Below are positions 1 through 9,305 of a DNA stretch of 64,000 nt, piece by piece. This stretch comes from Guptibacillus hwajinpoensis (GTDB lineage: Bacteria; Bacillota; Bacilli; Bacillales; Bacillaceae_O): the NCBI GenBank assembly GCA_016841765.1, contig JAENYN010000004.1, forward strand, positions 1 through 64,000, given 5' to 3'. The first letter of the stretch is position 1. Each line of letters starts with the position of its first letter. The notes below the pieces were generated by a model. It worked only from the letters and a program-made list of their open reading frames with translations, was not told the origin of the DNA and did not search any database. Made by a program: the position numbers and the translations under genes.

Positions 1-70
1 CCTATCATTTTCGTGAGGGAGGCTCAGCGCCCGCCCCGCGGAAAGCGAGCCCCTGGAACGGAAATCAACT
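1..70 (+). repeat. 3' end of a dispersed Bacillaceae-type repeat
   Basis: The stretch around 19-70 contains the CGCCCCGCGGAAAGCGA block followed by a CCTGGAACGGAAATCAAC-like tail. The same block ends the copies at 12320-12464 (opposite strand) and 15604-15726. Only the 3' part is inside the window. I recall near-identical intergenic repeats in many Bacillaceae genomes; no function is established. Confidence 0.6.
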
Positions 71-562
71 CCCCGTTTCAAAATACAATAACCAGGTTTC
101 GCCTAGAAGTCTTTCTTTTTCTGAAAATCTCAGCCTCTTCAGCCAGGGACAGCAAGTAAGATAAATGGTTCGTCTGCTGGTAATCAAGTTTCGACCATGG
201 ACTATTTTTTTACAGCCAATCCCTGCCGCACAACCACATTTTTCCTCTTCACATGCTAAAAGTTCCATCCGCAAAGTTTTTCCCGAACCAAAAATGGGAA
301 AAAAGAATGGATAAGGGGCAATTCTCTCTGCAGGAATAAACATCCCGGGAAGAGACTCGGAAGGTTGTCCCTCAAAAGTGGAAAATAATGCACATGAAAA
401 CGTAAAATTCGTGTAAACTAGTAGGTAATAGATTAAATCCACACTGGCTGAGGAAGCTGTAATCAACGGCGCAATGGGGCAATCCTGGAGCTTTCGCAAT
501 GCAGCCTGCCGGTGGGATGGAGACTTACATTTCAACTGTTTTAGTACATAAGGAGGCGTGCA
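71..562. other. Leader region before murAB, no recognised gene
   Basis: About 490 bases with no convincing gene. A minus-strand reading frame reaching from inside murAB to position 65 has no ribosome binding site or recognisable product and looks like a shadow. In B. subtilis the genes upstream of murAB are tal and fbaA; they would lie to the left of this window. Confidence 0.5.
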
Positions 563-646
563 GTGCTGCTTCCGAAAGGCGTTGAGGATGGAGACGGCTT
601 CACACAATGCAAGTACTGGAAGGGAGATCATGATGGAAAAGCTTAA
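563..646 (+). CDS. Possible 27-codon upstream ORF overlapping the murAB start
   Basis: A GTG codon at 563 follows a near-perfect ribosome binding site (AAGGAGG, 550-556) with 6 bases spacing. The frame runs 27 codons and stops with TAA at 644-646, overlapping the murAB start at 633 by 14 bases. The inferred peptide (starts [10 protein letters not shown], Trp near the end) resembles nothing I know. It could couple translation to murAB or be chance. Confidence 0.25.
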   Translation: MLLPKGVEDGDGFTQCKYWKGDHDGKA

Positions 647-1919
647 AATTGAAGGCGGACGAACACTGACCGGAAAGATAAAAGTCAGCGGAGCGAAAAA
701 CAGTGCCGTAGCCTTGATACCGGCTGCCATTCTCGCAGAGTCACCGGTAACAATAGAAGGGCTTCCAAACATATCGGATGTTCACACGCTGAGCTCGCTG
801 CTTCAGGAGATCGGCGGCAAGGTGGATGTCAATGAGAATGAAATCAGAGTGGATCCGGCGGAAATGGTCGCAATGCCGCTTCCGAACGGCAAGGTGAAAA
901 AGCTGCGTGCTTCTTATTACTTGATGGGTGCGATGCTTGGCCGGTTCAAAAAGGCGGTTATCGGCCTTCCTGGCGGCTGCCATCTCGGCCCGCGGCCGAT
1001 TGACCAGCATATTAAAGGATTTGAAGCGCTTGGCGCCCAGGTGACAAATGAGCAAGGGGCGGTCTATCTCCGTGCTGAGGAACTGCGCGGTGCCCGCATT
1101 TACCTTGATGTCGTCAGCGTCGGTGCGACGATCAATATCATGCTGGCCGCAGTGCGTGCCAAAGGGCAGACAACAATCGAGAATGCTGCCAAAGAACCTG
1201 AAATCATTGACGTGGCCACATTGCTGACAAGCATGGGTGCAAAAATCAAAGGAGCCGGAACGGATGTCATCCGCATACAGGGTGTCGACCAGCTCCACGG
1301 GTGCCGGCATACAATCATCCCAGACCGGATCGAAGCCGGCACGTTCATGATCATGGCGGCCGCTGCCGGGCAGGATGTCATCGTTGATAACATCATCCCG
1401 CAGCACCTTGAATCCCTGACCGCCAAGTTGCGGGAAATGGGTATCAAAATTGAAACGAATGATGAACAGGCCCTTATTTCAAGGGCCCGCAACCTGAAAA
1501 CGGTTGATATCAAAACGCTTGTCTACCCGGGTTTTGCGACCGACCTGCAGCAGCCGTTCACAGCCCTGCTGACATCCGCTTCAGGGACAGGCATTGTGAC
1601 GGATACGATTTACGGTGCCCGCTTCAAGCATATTGATGAACTGCGGCGCATGAACGCAAACATAAAAGTTGAAGGGAATGCCGCCATTGTGAACGGACCT
1701 GTCCAGCTTCAGGGGGCGAAAGTGAAAGCGAGCGATTTACGCGCAGGAGCCGCCCTGGTTGTGGCCGGCTTGATGGCAGACGGCATCACGGAAGTCACCG
1801 GCCTGGATCATATTGACCGCGGATATGAAAACCTGGTTGAAAAGCTCAAGGGCGTAGGTGCCGTGATTTGGCGCGAAAAGATGACCGAAAAGGAAATTGA
1901 GCAGCTGCAGAGCTCTTAA
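633..1919 (+). CDS. murAB: UDP-N-acetylglucosamine 1-carboxyvinyltransferase, second paralogue (MurAB/MurZ)
   Basis: Catalyses the first committed step of peptidoglycan precursor synthesis in the cytoplasm, moving enolpyruvate from PEP to UDP-GlcNAc. The 428-residue product has the family length. The N-terminal substrate motif SGAKNS is at residues 19-24 and the catalytic, fosfomycin-reactive cysteine is Cys116 in [11 protein letters not shown]. The start is the second ATG of ATGATG, six bases after AAGGGAG (620-626). The neighbours glpX-rho-rpmE reproduce the B. subtilis murAB context. The first paralogue, murAA, lies at 44758, the usual two-MurA state of low-GC Gram-positives. Confidence 0.96.
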   Translation: MEKLKIEGGRTLTGKIKVSGAKNSAVALIPAAILAESPVTIEGLPNISDVHTLSSLLQEIGGKVDVNENEIRVDPAEMVAMPLPNGKVKKLRASYYLMGAMLGRFKKAVIGLPGGCHLGPRPIDQHIKGFEALGAQVTNEQGAVYLRAEELRGARIYLDVVSVGATINIMLAAVRAKGQTTIENAAKEPEIIDVATLLTSMGAKIKGAGTDVIRIQGVDQLHGCRHTIIPDRIEAGTFMIMAAAAGQDVIVDNIIPQHLESLTAKLREMGIKIETNDEQALISRARNLKTVDIKTLVYPGFATDLQQPFTALLTSASGTGIVTDTIYGARFKHIDELRRMNANIKVEGNAAIVNGPVQLQGAKVKASDLRAGAALVVAGLMADGITEVTGLDHIDRGYENLVEKLKGVGAVIWREKMTEKEIEQLQSS

Positions 1920-2104
1920 TGGTTGCATTATTTCCCGAAAACGATTACCGTTAAATTGGTAAGATACTCGCTGTTAGAGAGGGGAACAGCCTGACGCAAT
2001 GCCCGGCATTTAAGGTGTTTCCCTTTGTTTTTACCAGGCAAAGCAAACGCATACAAAACGTTTTGAATTTCATTTATAGTATAAGAGCCGGGGGAGGAAC
2101 AACA

Positions 2105-3073
2105 ATGGAAAGAAGTCTGTCAATGGAATTGGTCCGTGTCACTGAAGCGGCTGCGCTTGCATCTGCCCGCTGGATGGGACGCGGCAAGAAGGAAGAAGCC
2201 GATGATGCTGCGACGTCCGCGATGCGGGATGTTTTTGACACCGTGCCGATGAAAGGGACGGTCGTGATCGGTGAAGGTGAAATGGATGAGGCGCCGATGC
2301 TTTATATCGGTGAAAAGCTCGGGACCGGATATGGACCGCGTGTCGACGTGGCTGTCGATCCGCTTGAAGGCACCAATATCGTCGCTTCCGGAGGCTGGAA
2401 TGCACTTGCCGTGCTGGCTGTTGCCGACCATGGCGATCTTTTGCATGCACCGGATATGTACATGGAAAAAATTGCAGTCGGCCCTGAAGCCGTCGGCAAG
2501 GTCGACATCAATGCATCTGTGCTGGATAACCTGAAGGCCGTTGCCAAAGCCAAGAACAAAAATGTGGAAGACGTCGTCGCCACCGTTCTTAACCGTGAGC
2601 GCCATGCCGGCATCATCCAGGAAATCAGGGAAGCCGGAGCCCGCATCAAACTGATCCAGGACGGCGATGTGGCCGGAGCGATCAACACAGCGTTTGACAC
2701 GACCGGTGTCGACATCCTGTTCGGAACAGGCGGCGCACCTGAAGGCGTCCTTGCAGCTGTGGCATTGAAATGCCTTGGCGGGGAAATCCAGGGCAAGCTT
2801 GTCCCTCAAAATGAGGAAGAGCTTGTACGGTGCAAAAAGATGGGAATCGACGATATAAACAAAGTTCTCATGATGGAAGACCTCGTAGGCGGCGATGATG
2901 CAATTTTTGCCGCAACAGGCGTAACCGACGGCGAATTGCTGAAAGGGGTCCAGTTCAAAGGCAGCAACGGGACGACCCAGTCTGTTGTCATGAGGGCGAA
3001 ATCGGGAACGGTCAGGTTTATTGACGGGCAGCACAGCCTTGCGAAAAAACCGAACCTTGTCATTAAGCCATAA
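2105..3073 (+). CDS. glpX: Class II fructose-1,6-bisphosphatase (GlpX)
   Basis: Hydrolyses fructose 1,6-bisphosphate to fructose 6-phosphate in gluconeogenesis; Li+-sensitive, metal-dependent lithium-phosphatase superfamily. The 322-residue protein shows the metal/phosphate motifs GEGEMDEAP (about residues 55-63) and DPLEGT (about 85-90), typical of GlpX. The ATG at 2105 follows GGGGGAGGAAC and gives the family N-terminus ([23 protein letters not shown]); an upstream in-frame extension is not conserved. It lies between murAB and rho as in B. subtilis (ywjI). Confidence 0.95.
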   Translation: MERSLSMELVRVTEAAALASARWMGRGKKEEADDAATSAMRDVFDTVPMKGTVVIGEGEMDEAPMLYIGEKLGTGYGPRVDVAVDPLEGTNIVASGGWNALAVLAVADHGDLLHAPDMYMEKIAVGPEAVGKVDINASVLDNLKAVAKAKNKNVEDVVATVLNRERHAGIIQEIREAGARIKLIQDGDVAGAINTAFDTTGVDILFGTGGAPEGVLAAVALKCLGGEIQGKLVPQNEEELVRCKKMGIDDINKVLMMEDLVGGDDAIFAATGVTDGELLKGVQFKGSNGTTQSVVMRAKSGTVRFIDGQHSLAKKPNLVIKP

Positions 3074-3086
3074 ATCATTGAACAGC

Positions 3087-3120
3087 GCGGCGGACCTTTT
3101 CATGCGTTCGCCGCTTCCTT
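3087..3120 (+). terminator. Hairpin after glpX, weak T tract
   Basis: GCGGCG (3087-3092) pairs with CGCCGC (3109-3114), extended by further pairs, followed by the short tract TTCCTTTG. Plausible but weak intrinsic terminator. Confidence 0.5.
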
Positions 3121-3573
3121 TGTTTCAGTGTTTTTTAAAATAAGTGATGGGACATCTTCCCTAATTTATTCCAGAAAAAAGTGCAATCTCAAAAAAACCC
3201 GTTGCGTTTAAGTTGATAGAGTAGTATAAAGAGACGTATAAAGGGAAAAATAAGAAGTACTGCCAACCAACTGCTTCGGAGAATTTCTTCTTTCCTATTC
3301 TCTTCTATGAGTGTGTTGTGCAACATGTACAGACAGACTCAAAAAGCCTTCCAGTTGTCTTTTCACGAAGTGCCAATGCAGATTTCAAATCAGGTTCTTT
3401 GGTAAGGGTTCGTTATTTTTGTGATCAAAACGGACCGGGTATGTGAATCAGCGGGGAAAGGGCAAGACCCCGAGGAGTGCCGCAGAAGACCCGGCCCGGC
3501 AAAAAACGTTACCTTTCAGAACACGCAAAAAGATGCAAGAAAAAAAGCTAAAAAGAAAAAGTGTGGTGTCATA
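3121..3573 (+). other. Long rho leader region
   Basis: About 450 bases upstream of rho with no supportable gene. It contains a good sigma-A promoter at 3202-3230, which would leave a leader of roughly 330 bases. Rho expression is autoregulated in B. subtilis, so the long leader may matter for control; the sequence alone does not show how. Confidence 0.5.
3202..3230 (+). promoter_or_regulatory. Sigma-A promoter for rho
   Basis: -35 TTGCGT (3202-3207), 17-base spacer, -10 TATAAA (3225-3230). Confidence 0.65.
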
Positions 3574-4851
3574 ATGATTTTAACGATTTCCAATCTTGAA
3601 GAAAAAAACTTGAAAGACTTATATGAACTTGCCCGCAATTATAAGATTTCGTATTACAGTAAACTGACAAAACGGGAACTGATCTTTTCCATCTTGAAAG
3701 CACAGGCGGAAAAAGACGGCCTGCTTTTCATGGAAGGCGTCCTCGAAATCATCCAGTCGGAAGGATTCGGTTTCCTGCGCCCTATCAACTATTCTCCAAG
3801 TGCCGAGGATATTTATATTTCCGCTTCGCAGATCCGCCGATTTGACCTCAGAAATGGTGATAAAGTATCCGGAAAAGTACGGCCGCCGAAGGAAAACGAG
3901 CGTTATTACGGCCTTCTCCATGTCGAAGCCGTAAATGGGGAAGACCCGGAAACGGCGAAAGAACGTGTCCATTTCCCGGCGCTGACGCCGCTATACCCTG
4001 ACCGGCATATAAGTCTGGAAACCGCTCCAAATAGGCTTTCCACCAGGATCATGGATTTGATCGCACCGGTCGGATTCGGCCAGCGCGGCTTGATTGTGGC
4101 CCCGCCGAAAGCAGGGAAGACGATGCTTTTAAAAGAAATCGCCAACGCCATCACAACCAATCACCCGGAAGCGGAGCTGATCATGCTTCTCGTCGATGAG
4201 CGCCCGGAAGAAGTGACGGACATCGAGCGTTCGGTTGACGGTGATGTTGTCAGCTCGACGTTTGACGAAGTGCCGGAAAACCATATCAAAGTGTCCGAGC
4301 TTGTCCTTGAACGGGCCATGCGCCTTGTCGAACATAAAAAGGATGTCATCATTCTGATGGACAGCATCACACGTCTGGCCAGGGCTTACAACCTCGTCAT
4401 TCCGCCGAGCGGACGTACTCTGTCCGGCGGTATCGACCCGGCAGCCTTCCACCGCCCGAAGCGGTTTTTCGGTGCGGCAAGGAATATTGAAGAAGGCGGC
4501 AGCCTCACCATCCTTGCGACCGCACTGGTGGACACCGGCTCGCGCATGGATGATGTCATTTATGAGGAGTTCAAAGGAACCGGCAATATGGAGCTTCATC
4601 TGGACCGTTCCCTTGCCGAACGAAGAATCTTCCCGGCCATCGACATTCGCCGTTCCGGCACGCGGAAAGAAGAGCTTCTTATTCCGAAGGATCACCTCGA
4701 CAAGTTATGGGCCATCCGCAAGTCGATGTCAGATGCGCCTGACTTTGTGGAACGCTTCATGAAGAGGCTGCGGCAGACGAAAACGAACGAAGAATTTTTT
4801 GAGATAATGTCACAGGAAATGAACAACGGGGTAAAACGGGCGAAAGGATAA
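3574..4851 (+). CDS. rho: Transcription termination factor Rho
   Basis: Hexameric RNA-dependent ATPase helicase that ends transcription. Residues 1-45 form the Rho N-terminal helical domain ([21 protein letters not shown]), then the cold-shock-like RNA-binding domain ([10 protein letters not shown]) and the RecA-like ATPase core with Walker A APPKAGKT and the [14 protein letters not shown] motif. The 425-residue product closely matches the B. subtilis protein length and sequence. A longer frame opens at 3421, but its extra N-terminus is lysine-rich and not conserved, so I take the ATG at 3574, although its ribosome binding site (GTGGTG) is weak. Confidence 0.95.
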   Translation: MILTISNLEEKNLKDLYELARNYKISYYSKLTKRELIFSILKAQAEKDGLLFMEGVLEIIQSEGFGFLRPINYSPSAEDIYISASQIRRFDLRNGDKVSGKVRPPKENERYYGLLHVEAVNGEDPETAKERVHFPALTPLYPDRHISLETAPNRLSTRIMDLIAPVGFGQRGLIVAPPKAGKTMLLKEIANAITTNHPEAELIMLLVDERPEEVTDIERSVDGDVVSSTFDEVPENHIKVSELVLERAMRLVEHKKDVIILMDSITRLARAYNLVIPPSGRTLSGGIDPAAFHRPKRFFGAARNIEEGGSLTILATALVDTGSRMDDVIYEEFKGTGNMELHLDRSLAERRIFPAIDIRRSGTRKEELLIPKDHLDKLWAIRKSMSDAPDFVERFMKRLRQTKTNEEFFEIMSQEMNNGVKRAKG

Positions 4852-4865
4852 ATTCATCCGTGGTG

Positions 4866-4894
4866 TTGCAAAACATCTTACATCCTGTTATAAT
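4866..4894 (+). promoter_or_regulatory. Sigma-A promoter for rpmE
   Basis: -35 TTGCAA (4866-4871), 17-base spacer, perfect -10 TATAAT (4889-4894), 15 bases after the rho stop codon. Confidence 0.7.
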
Positions 4895-5064
4895 TTCATT
4901 TGTGTGGTTAGAAATGCCGCCTGGCAGACAGCTGCTTACCGGCATGCCAGCATTGATTCAAAAGATGTGCGGCTTGTAAAGGGACACCTTGAAGTGACTG
5001 CACTCTGGGAATATATACTAAACTCTGTTTCCAAAGAGATTCAGGGCGGAAGGAGATGTAAGGC

Positions 5065-5265
5065 ATGAAAACTGAAATCCAGCCTAAATACAACACAGCG
5101 AAGGTTAAGTGCTCTTGCGGTAACGAATTCGAAACAGGATCTGTAAAAGAAGATATCCGTGTCGAAGTTTGTTCCGAGTGCCATCCTTTCTATACTGGAC
5201 GCCAGAAGTTTGCTGATGCAGGCGGCCGTGTAGACCGTTTCAGAAAAAAATACAACCTCAAGTAA
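5065..5265 (+). CDS. rpmE: Large-subunit ribosomal protein L31 (zinc type)
   Basis: A 66-residue 50S subunit protein. Four cysteines (Cys16, Cys18, Cys36, Cys39) form the zinc site that separates the L31 (RpmE) type from the zinc-free YtiA type; the paralogue used under zinc starvation is not in this window. The C-terminal motif [10 protein letters not shown] is typical. ATG follows GAAGGAGATG. The gene has its own promoter and terminator and follows rho as in B. subtilis. Confidence 0.97.
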   Translation: MKTEIQPKYNTAKVKCSCGNEFETGSVKEDIRVEVCSECHPFYTGRQKFADAGGRVDRFRKKYNLK

Positions 5266-5319
5266 TCGTTCGTTCCAAAAGCCGCATTGCCGGCTGAATG
5301 AATATTATATTGATCTTGG

Positions 5320-5357
5320 GAAACAGGCAAGTTTTCATATTCTTGCCTGTTTTTTTA
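5320..5357 (+). terminator. Intrinsic terminator of rpmE
   Basis: AACAGGCAAG pairs with CTTGCCTGTT around a short loop and runs into a T7 tract. Confidence 0.85.
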
Positions 5358-5496
5358 CGTGTTTATCCCCTATAATTAGGAGAAGTTACATATCTTTTTG
5401 CTGAACATACGATGAAAATATAAAGGTGGATTTGTCCGCCGATGACGCTGCAAGATGTGGCTGCAGCGCGCGGAACAAGGAAGGGAGAGGCCGTCC

Positions 5497-6120
5497 ATGT
5501 ATGTCATGAAACAAAGCGGATGGGTTGAAATTATTTGCGGGAGCATGTTCTCGGGAAAGTCGGAGGAGCTGATTCGCCGGGTCAGAAGGGCCCAGTACGG
5601 TAAATTGAAGGTCCAGGTATTCAAGCCTGCCCTTGATAACCGTTACAGCGAAGAAGCGGTTGTTTCACATAACGGAACATCCGTCATAGCGGAGCCCCTG
5701 GCCGCTTCACGCGATATTCTGGATAATGTGCTTCCTGAAACGGATGTCGTCGGCATCGACGAAGTCCAATTTTTTGATGAAGAAATTGTCGATGTCGTTG
5801 AAGAACTGGCTGAACGCGGATACCGTGTCCTTGCCGCCGGCCTTGACCAGGATTTCCGCGGCGAGCCGTTCGGAACGATGCCGGCCCTCATGTCGCTGGC
5901 GGAATCGGTCACCAAGCTGCAGGCGATTTGCCTCGTGTGCGGCTCACCGGCAAGCAGGACGCAGCGCCTGATCGACGGCGACCCCGCTTCCTATGACGAT
6001 CCGATCATTCTCGTGGGGGCATCGGAATCATATGAGCCGCGCTGCCGCCATTGTCATGACGTGCCGAATAAGCCGAAGATTTCAGATCAGCTCAAAAAGG
6101 AAAATACAGCAAGGTCATGA
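5497..6120 (+). CDS. tdk: Thymidine kinase (type II)
   Basis: Phosphorylates thymidine to dTMP in the salvage pathway. The 207-residue protein has the P-loop GSMFSGKS at residues 15-22, the DEVQFFD motif with the metal/base region, the lasso region, and zinc cysteine pairs CLVC and CRHC near the C-terminus. ATG at 5497 follows AAGGGAGAGG and gives the family N-terminus [20 protein letters not shown]; the in-frame GTG/ATG region upstream is not conserved. It follows rpmE as in B. subtilis. Confidence 0.95.
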   Translation: MYVMKQSGWVEIICGSMFSGKSEELIRRVRRAQYGKLKVQVFKPALDNRYSEEAVVSHNGTSVIAEPLAASRDILDNVLPETDVVGIDEVQFFDEEIVDVVEELAERGYRVLAAGLDQDFRGEPFGTMPALMSLAESVTKLQAICLVCGSPASRTQRLIDGDPASYDDPIILVGASESYEPRCRHCHDVPNKPKISDQLKKENTARS

Positions 6121-6125
6121 TAGGA

Positions 6126-6154
6126 AGCCTGCCGCTAAGAACGGCAGGCTTTTG
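6126..6154 (+). terminator. Intrinsic terminator of tdk
   Basis: AGCCTGCCG pairs with CGGCAGGCT around CTAAGAA, followed by TTTTG. Confidence 0.75.
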
Positions 6155-6253
6155 TGCGTCTTCATCGGAAGGGAGCGCGGGATTCTGATAACGTGAATTT
6201 CCTGGCCGGCCAGTGGGCACACTACCTCTGAAATAGACTCGGAGGTGACTTTT

Positions 6254-6715
6254 ATGAACCATTTATGCATAAAAAGCCTGGCCGTGTCAGCTGTACTTGC
6301 TGCTGTTACTGCCTGCTCACCGGTTCAACCGCCGGATGCCGCCATGTATGAAGACGATCCCTATGAAAAAATGAATGCCGAAAAAGAGAAGGCCGATCTG
6401 CACGGATACAATGACTACGATTTGACAGAACGAACAACAGATACAGATCAAAATCCAAACTTCCTTGATATTGGAGGCGGTGAACAATCAGGCGGAAAAA
6501 ATAGGGGTAAAGACCAGGCGATGCTTCGTGGTGTCGTTGAACGGATGGATGAATTCAAGCCTGGAAGCATCAGTATTGTCGGTGACGATGCCTTTGTGAA
6601 CGCTACATTCAAACGGGATTTCCCGAAAGACGAACGCCGCAGGCTGAAAGATGAATTGGAAGATCGCCTGACCGGTGTGATGCCGCGCTATAACATTAAT
6701 TTGAAGGTCGACTAG
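6254..6715 (+). CDS. Small secreted lipoprotein, possibly YhcN/YlaJ-like
   Basis: The 153-residue product opens with a short signal peptide ending in the lipobox VTAC (Cys about residue 21), so it should be anchored to the outer face of the membrane. The mature part is charged and acidic at first, then has a compact domain (about residues 85-153, DQAMLRGVVERMDEF ... RYNINLKVD) that resembles the YhcN/YlaJ type of spore-associated lipoprotein, though I cannot confirm the family. ATG at 6254 follows GGAGGTGA; an in-frame GTG at 6245 overlaps that site and is unlikely. It is monocistronic, with its own terminator. Confidence 0.7.
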   Translation: MNHLCIKSLAVSAVLAAVTACSPVQPPDAAMYEDDPYEKMNAEKEKADLHGYNDYDLTERTTDTDQNPNFLDIGGGEQSGGKNRGKDQAMLRGVVERMDEFKPGSISIVGDDAFVNATFKRDFPKDERRRLKDELEDRLTGVMPRYNINLKVD

Positions 6716-6774
6716 CGGAGTTTGGAAAAACGGGCTGGAACAGCAGCTGTTGGGTGTTGCAGCTTCGCCTTATG

Positions 6775-6813
6775 AAAAAAAGATGCCTCTCTGCAATGGA
6801 GAGGCATCTTTTT
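6775..6813 (+). terminator. Bidirectional-looking intrinsic terminator
   Basis: AGATGCCTCT pairs with AGAGGCATCT, with an A tract before and a T tract after. It ends the lipoprotein gene and could also stop minus-strand transcription arriving from 6982. Confidence 0.85.
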
Positions 6814-6844
6814 CGTTGTTAAGGAAATTATAAAATGTTGGTAT

Positions 6845-6980
6845 TGTCGATAAAAAAGCGAGAAGGGAGTCAACCAGCTCCAGGCGTCAGCGGCTATCGT
6901 CCTCCAGAAGGAGAAAGCACCTTCCTGCGGATACCCCCGCTTATGCGTACGCCGCTAAGCGGTCGCCCTCCGCTTTTGTT
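6845..6980. repeat. Probable dispersed Bacillaceae repeat (single copy here)
   Basis: The GC-rich stretch with AGCTCCAGGCGTCAGCGGCT, GTCCTCCAGAAGGAGAAAGC, TTATGCGTACGCCGCTAAGC and GGTCGCCCTCCGCTTTTGTT has the structure of intergenic repeats I recall from many Bacillaceae genomes. It abuts the 3' end of the minus-strand flavoprotein gene. No second copy is in the window, so the call rests on memory of the family. Confidence 0.4.
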
Positions 6981-6981
6981 C

Positions 6982-8310
6982 TTATTTCGCTTTTCGTGCT
7001 GCCTGCTGGACCGGATCCCATACACTGTTGAACGGCGGTGCATAGGTAAGGTCGAGATCCATCAAGTCTTCGATGCTCATTTCATTAAATAAAGCTGTGG
7101 CAATCACGTCAATCCGTTTCTCTGCGCCGTTTTCGCCGATGGCCTGGGCCCCGAGTAATTGGCGGGAATCTTTATTATAAATGAGCTTTACGTGAATCGG
7201 CTTGCTGTCCGGGTAGTAATGGGCTTTATCCCGGGCATCCACTTTTATCGAAGCATAAGGGAGTCCGAGACTCTCAGCCTCACGCTCGGAAAGTCCGGTG
7301 CGGGCGAGCCCGAGATCCATGAATTTGACAACGGAAGAACCGACGATCCCTTTGAATGTTTTGGTCACCCCGGACATGTTGCTTCCGGCAATGACGCCCT
7401 GCTTGTTCGCATTCGTCCCGAGCGGAATATGGTCATCTTTTTCTTTGATGCGATGATATTGGGAAGCACAGTCACCCGCAGCATATACATCCTTCACATT
7501 CGTTTCCATATAGGCATTGACTTTGACTTCTCCTTTATGGCCGAGCACAATATTGGATTCGGCCAGGAAGCGGGTGTTTGGCCGGACGCCGATTGAAACA
7601 AGCACCAGGTCGGAGTCATACGAGCCTTTATCCGTTTTCACCTTGCTTACTTTTCCGTCCCCTTCAAAGCCGGTCACTTTTTCAGACAGCTTGACTTCGA
7701 AGCCGTGGCGCTTTGCTTCTTCAAGAATATATTCGGCCATATCGGAATCGAATGTCGTGCCGAGCTGCGGTGCCATTTCAATGATGGTCACACTTTTACC
7801 CAGCTTCACAAACGATTCAGCCATTTCCAGGCCGATATAGCCGCCGCCGATGATGGTCACATTTTGGACGCCGTCCATATTTTCCATTACCTTATGGGTG
7901 TCAACGATTGTCTTTAGCGGGAAAATGCTATCAAGCTCTATTCCTTCCCATGGCGGAATGATAGATGAAGCGCCAGTTGCAATCAAAAGCTTGTCATAAT
8001 CATATTCAAAATCTTCCCCGGTTTTCACTTGCTTGCCGTAAACTTTTTTGTTCACCGTATCGACGGAAGTGACTTCATGATACTCCGTTGCATTGATTCC
8101 GTGTTTCGAAACAAACGTCTCCCGCTTTCGGGCGACCAGGTTGTCAGTTGATTCGATATCGCCGCTCACAACATACGGAAGCCCGCACTGAGCATAAGAA
8201 TAATGGGTCCCTTTTTCAAGTACAGTAATTTCTGCATCAGGCTGATTGCGGACAATCTGCATTGCCGCACTCATGCCGCCTGCGTCTCCCCCGATGATAA
8301 CTACTTTCAT
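6982..8310 (-). CDS. CoA-disulfide reductase-like FAD/NAD(P)H oxidoreductase
   Basis: A 442-residue flavoprotein of the single-cysteine pyridine nucleotide-disulfide oxidoreductase group. It has the FAD motif GGDAGGMSAA at residues 7-16, the redox cysteine Cys42 in YAQCGLPY, the NAD(P)H motif GGGYIGLEMAE near residue 155, and the second FAD motif VYAAGDCA. The C-terminal dimerisation domain ends NSVWDPVQQAARK. This fits CoA-disulfide or CoA-persulfide reductase; a thiol NADH oxidase is the main alternative. ATG follows GGGAGGT. No rhodanese domain is fused. The gene stands alone on the minus strand, with a perfect 16-bp palindrome about 40 bases upstream. Confidence 0.88.
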   Translation of the reverse strand: MKVVIIGGDAGGMSAAMQIVRNQPDAEITVLEKGTHYSYAQCGLPYVVSGDIESTDNLVARKRETFVSKHGINATEYHEVTSVDTVNKKVYGKQVKTGEDFEYDYDKLLIATGASSIIPPWEGIELDSIFPLKTIVDTHKVMENMDGVQNVTIIGGGYIGLEMAESFVKLGKSVTIIEMAPQLGTTFDSDMAEYILEEAKRHGFEVKLSEKVTGFEGDGKVSKVKTDKGSYDSDLVLVSIGVRPNTRFLAESNIVLGHKGEVKVNAYMETNVKDVYAAGDCASQYHRIKEKDDHIPLGTNANKQGVIAGSNMSGVTKTFKGIVGSSVVKFMDLGLARTGLSEREAESLGLPYASIKVDARDKAHYYPDSKPIHVKLIYNKDSRQLLGAQAIGENGAEKRIDVIATALFNEMSIEDLMDLDLTYAPPFNSVWDPVQQAARKAK

Positions 8311-8351
8311 GAATGACTACCTCCCTGTAATAAGCTGATTCACCGGATAAA

Positions 8352-8367
8352 ATACCTATATAGGTAT
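8352..8367 (-). promoter_or_regulatory. Perfect 16-bp palindrome upstream of the CoA-disulfide reductase gene
   Basis: ATACCTATATAGGTAT reads the same on both strands and lies 42 bases before the start codon, inside the likely promoter region. The TACC-N6-GGTA layout is like operators of the CsoR/CstR repressor family. No such repressor gene is in the window, so the regulator is an inference. Confidence 0.55.
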
Positions 8368-9243
8368 ATTAAAAGATGTAAAACTCCGGTTGGGCTGTAA
8401 TTAAACTATTCTACACTTCAGTATGATTCCCTTTTTGTCATGCATTGAACCCTTTTCACATAAGAATTGCCCTGTGAACTGCAAAAAGCGGGAGTGACGG
8501 GGAAGAGAGCCGGTTTGCTTTTTGACTGGAAACGAACGGCGGTTGAAAAAGTCATGATTTAGACACAAATTTATATGTGCAGTAAGTGGATATTGGTTCT
8601 TCGATTGAATGTTGGACTTTCATCCCAGTGGCGGGGAAAAGTGGTGCTGCGGGAACTGGCCTGGCCGGACTGGGGGCCGGAGCGGAGTGTTGCTGCAGAC
8701 GGTTTTCTTGCGGCAGCTCATCGTTTTCATGTCAAAGGTATTGATTTTTAAGCGAAAATCGGGAAAATTCACGCCGGTTTGTGCCAAAGTGAGGGCGAAT
8801 GCTGCCATACCTGGCAGGCGGAGAAACCCTGTGGGGTGGTTTTCGCGCGGTAACTTCGTGCTTTCACGCCGCTGATACAGATTTTCAAACCAAACCCGGG
8901 AAACATCACGCGTGAGAAACGTTATTTCACGCCGTATCACCCGTTTCATGCCTGAGTGAAGGTTATTCACGCCATAACGGGTTGTTTTCCTGCCAAAGGA
9001 TAGCCGGGTGTCCCGCCAGATTAGTGAAGCGGAGAAACCCTGTGGAGTGGTTTTCGCGCGGCAACTTCGTGCTTTCACGCCGCAGATACAGATTTTCAAA
9101 CCAAACCCGGAAAAAATCACGCCAACCAAATGTTATTTCACGCCGTCTAACCAATATCGCCACAAACTAAAGGAAATTCATGCCATAACGAGGTGTTTTC
9201 ACGTTCTTTTTTCCATTCACTGCCGCCCCGCTGCGATTTGATT
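8368..9243. repeat. Gene-free region with ~118-bp direct repeats and a TTTCACGCC motif field
   Basis: About 880 bases without a credible gene. Bases 8818-8935 recur at 9029-9146 (offset 211) with only scattered differences in most of the unit, including the shared blocks GGAGAAACCCTGTGG and CAGATTTTCAAACCAAACCC. The motif TTCACGCC or a one-base variant occurs about eleven times between 8768 and 9205. Short frames here read through the repeats and have no family resemblance. Confidence 0.8.
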
Positions 9244-9273
9244 TTGACTGGCATGTATGTCCTATACTATAAT
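9244..9273 (+). promoter_or_regulatory. Sigma-A promoter for prfA-prmC
   Basis: -35 TTGACT (9244-9249), 18-base spacer, -10 TATAAT (9268-9273), 32 bases before the prfA start. Confidence 0.7.
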
Positions 9274-9305
9274 TAGAATGTTATGGACCAAAAAAGAGGT
9301 GAGCG

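Noticed and set aside
2120-3103. 327-codon minus-strand frame opposite glpX
   Set aside because: Shadow of glpX; no ribosome binding site and no recognisable protein.
3421-3573. N-terminal extension of Rho
   Set aside because: The extra 51 codons are basic, unlike any Rho N-terminus I know, and lie in the leader; the conserved protein begins at 3574.
8368-9243. CRISPR array at the 118-bp repeats
   Set aside because: Only two long repeats exist, with no short regular repeats and unique spacers and no cas genes nearby.
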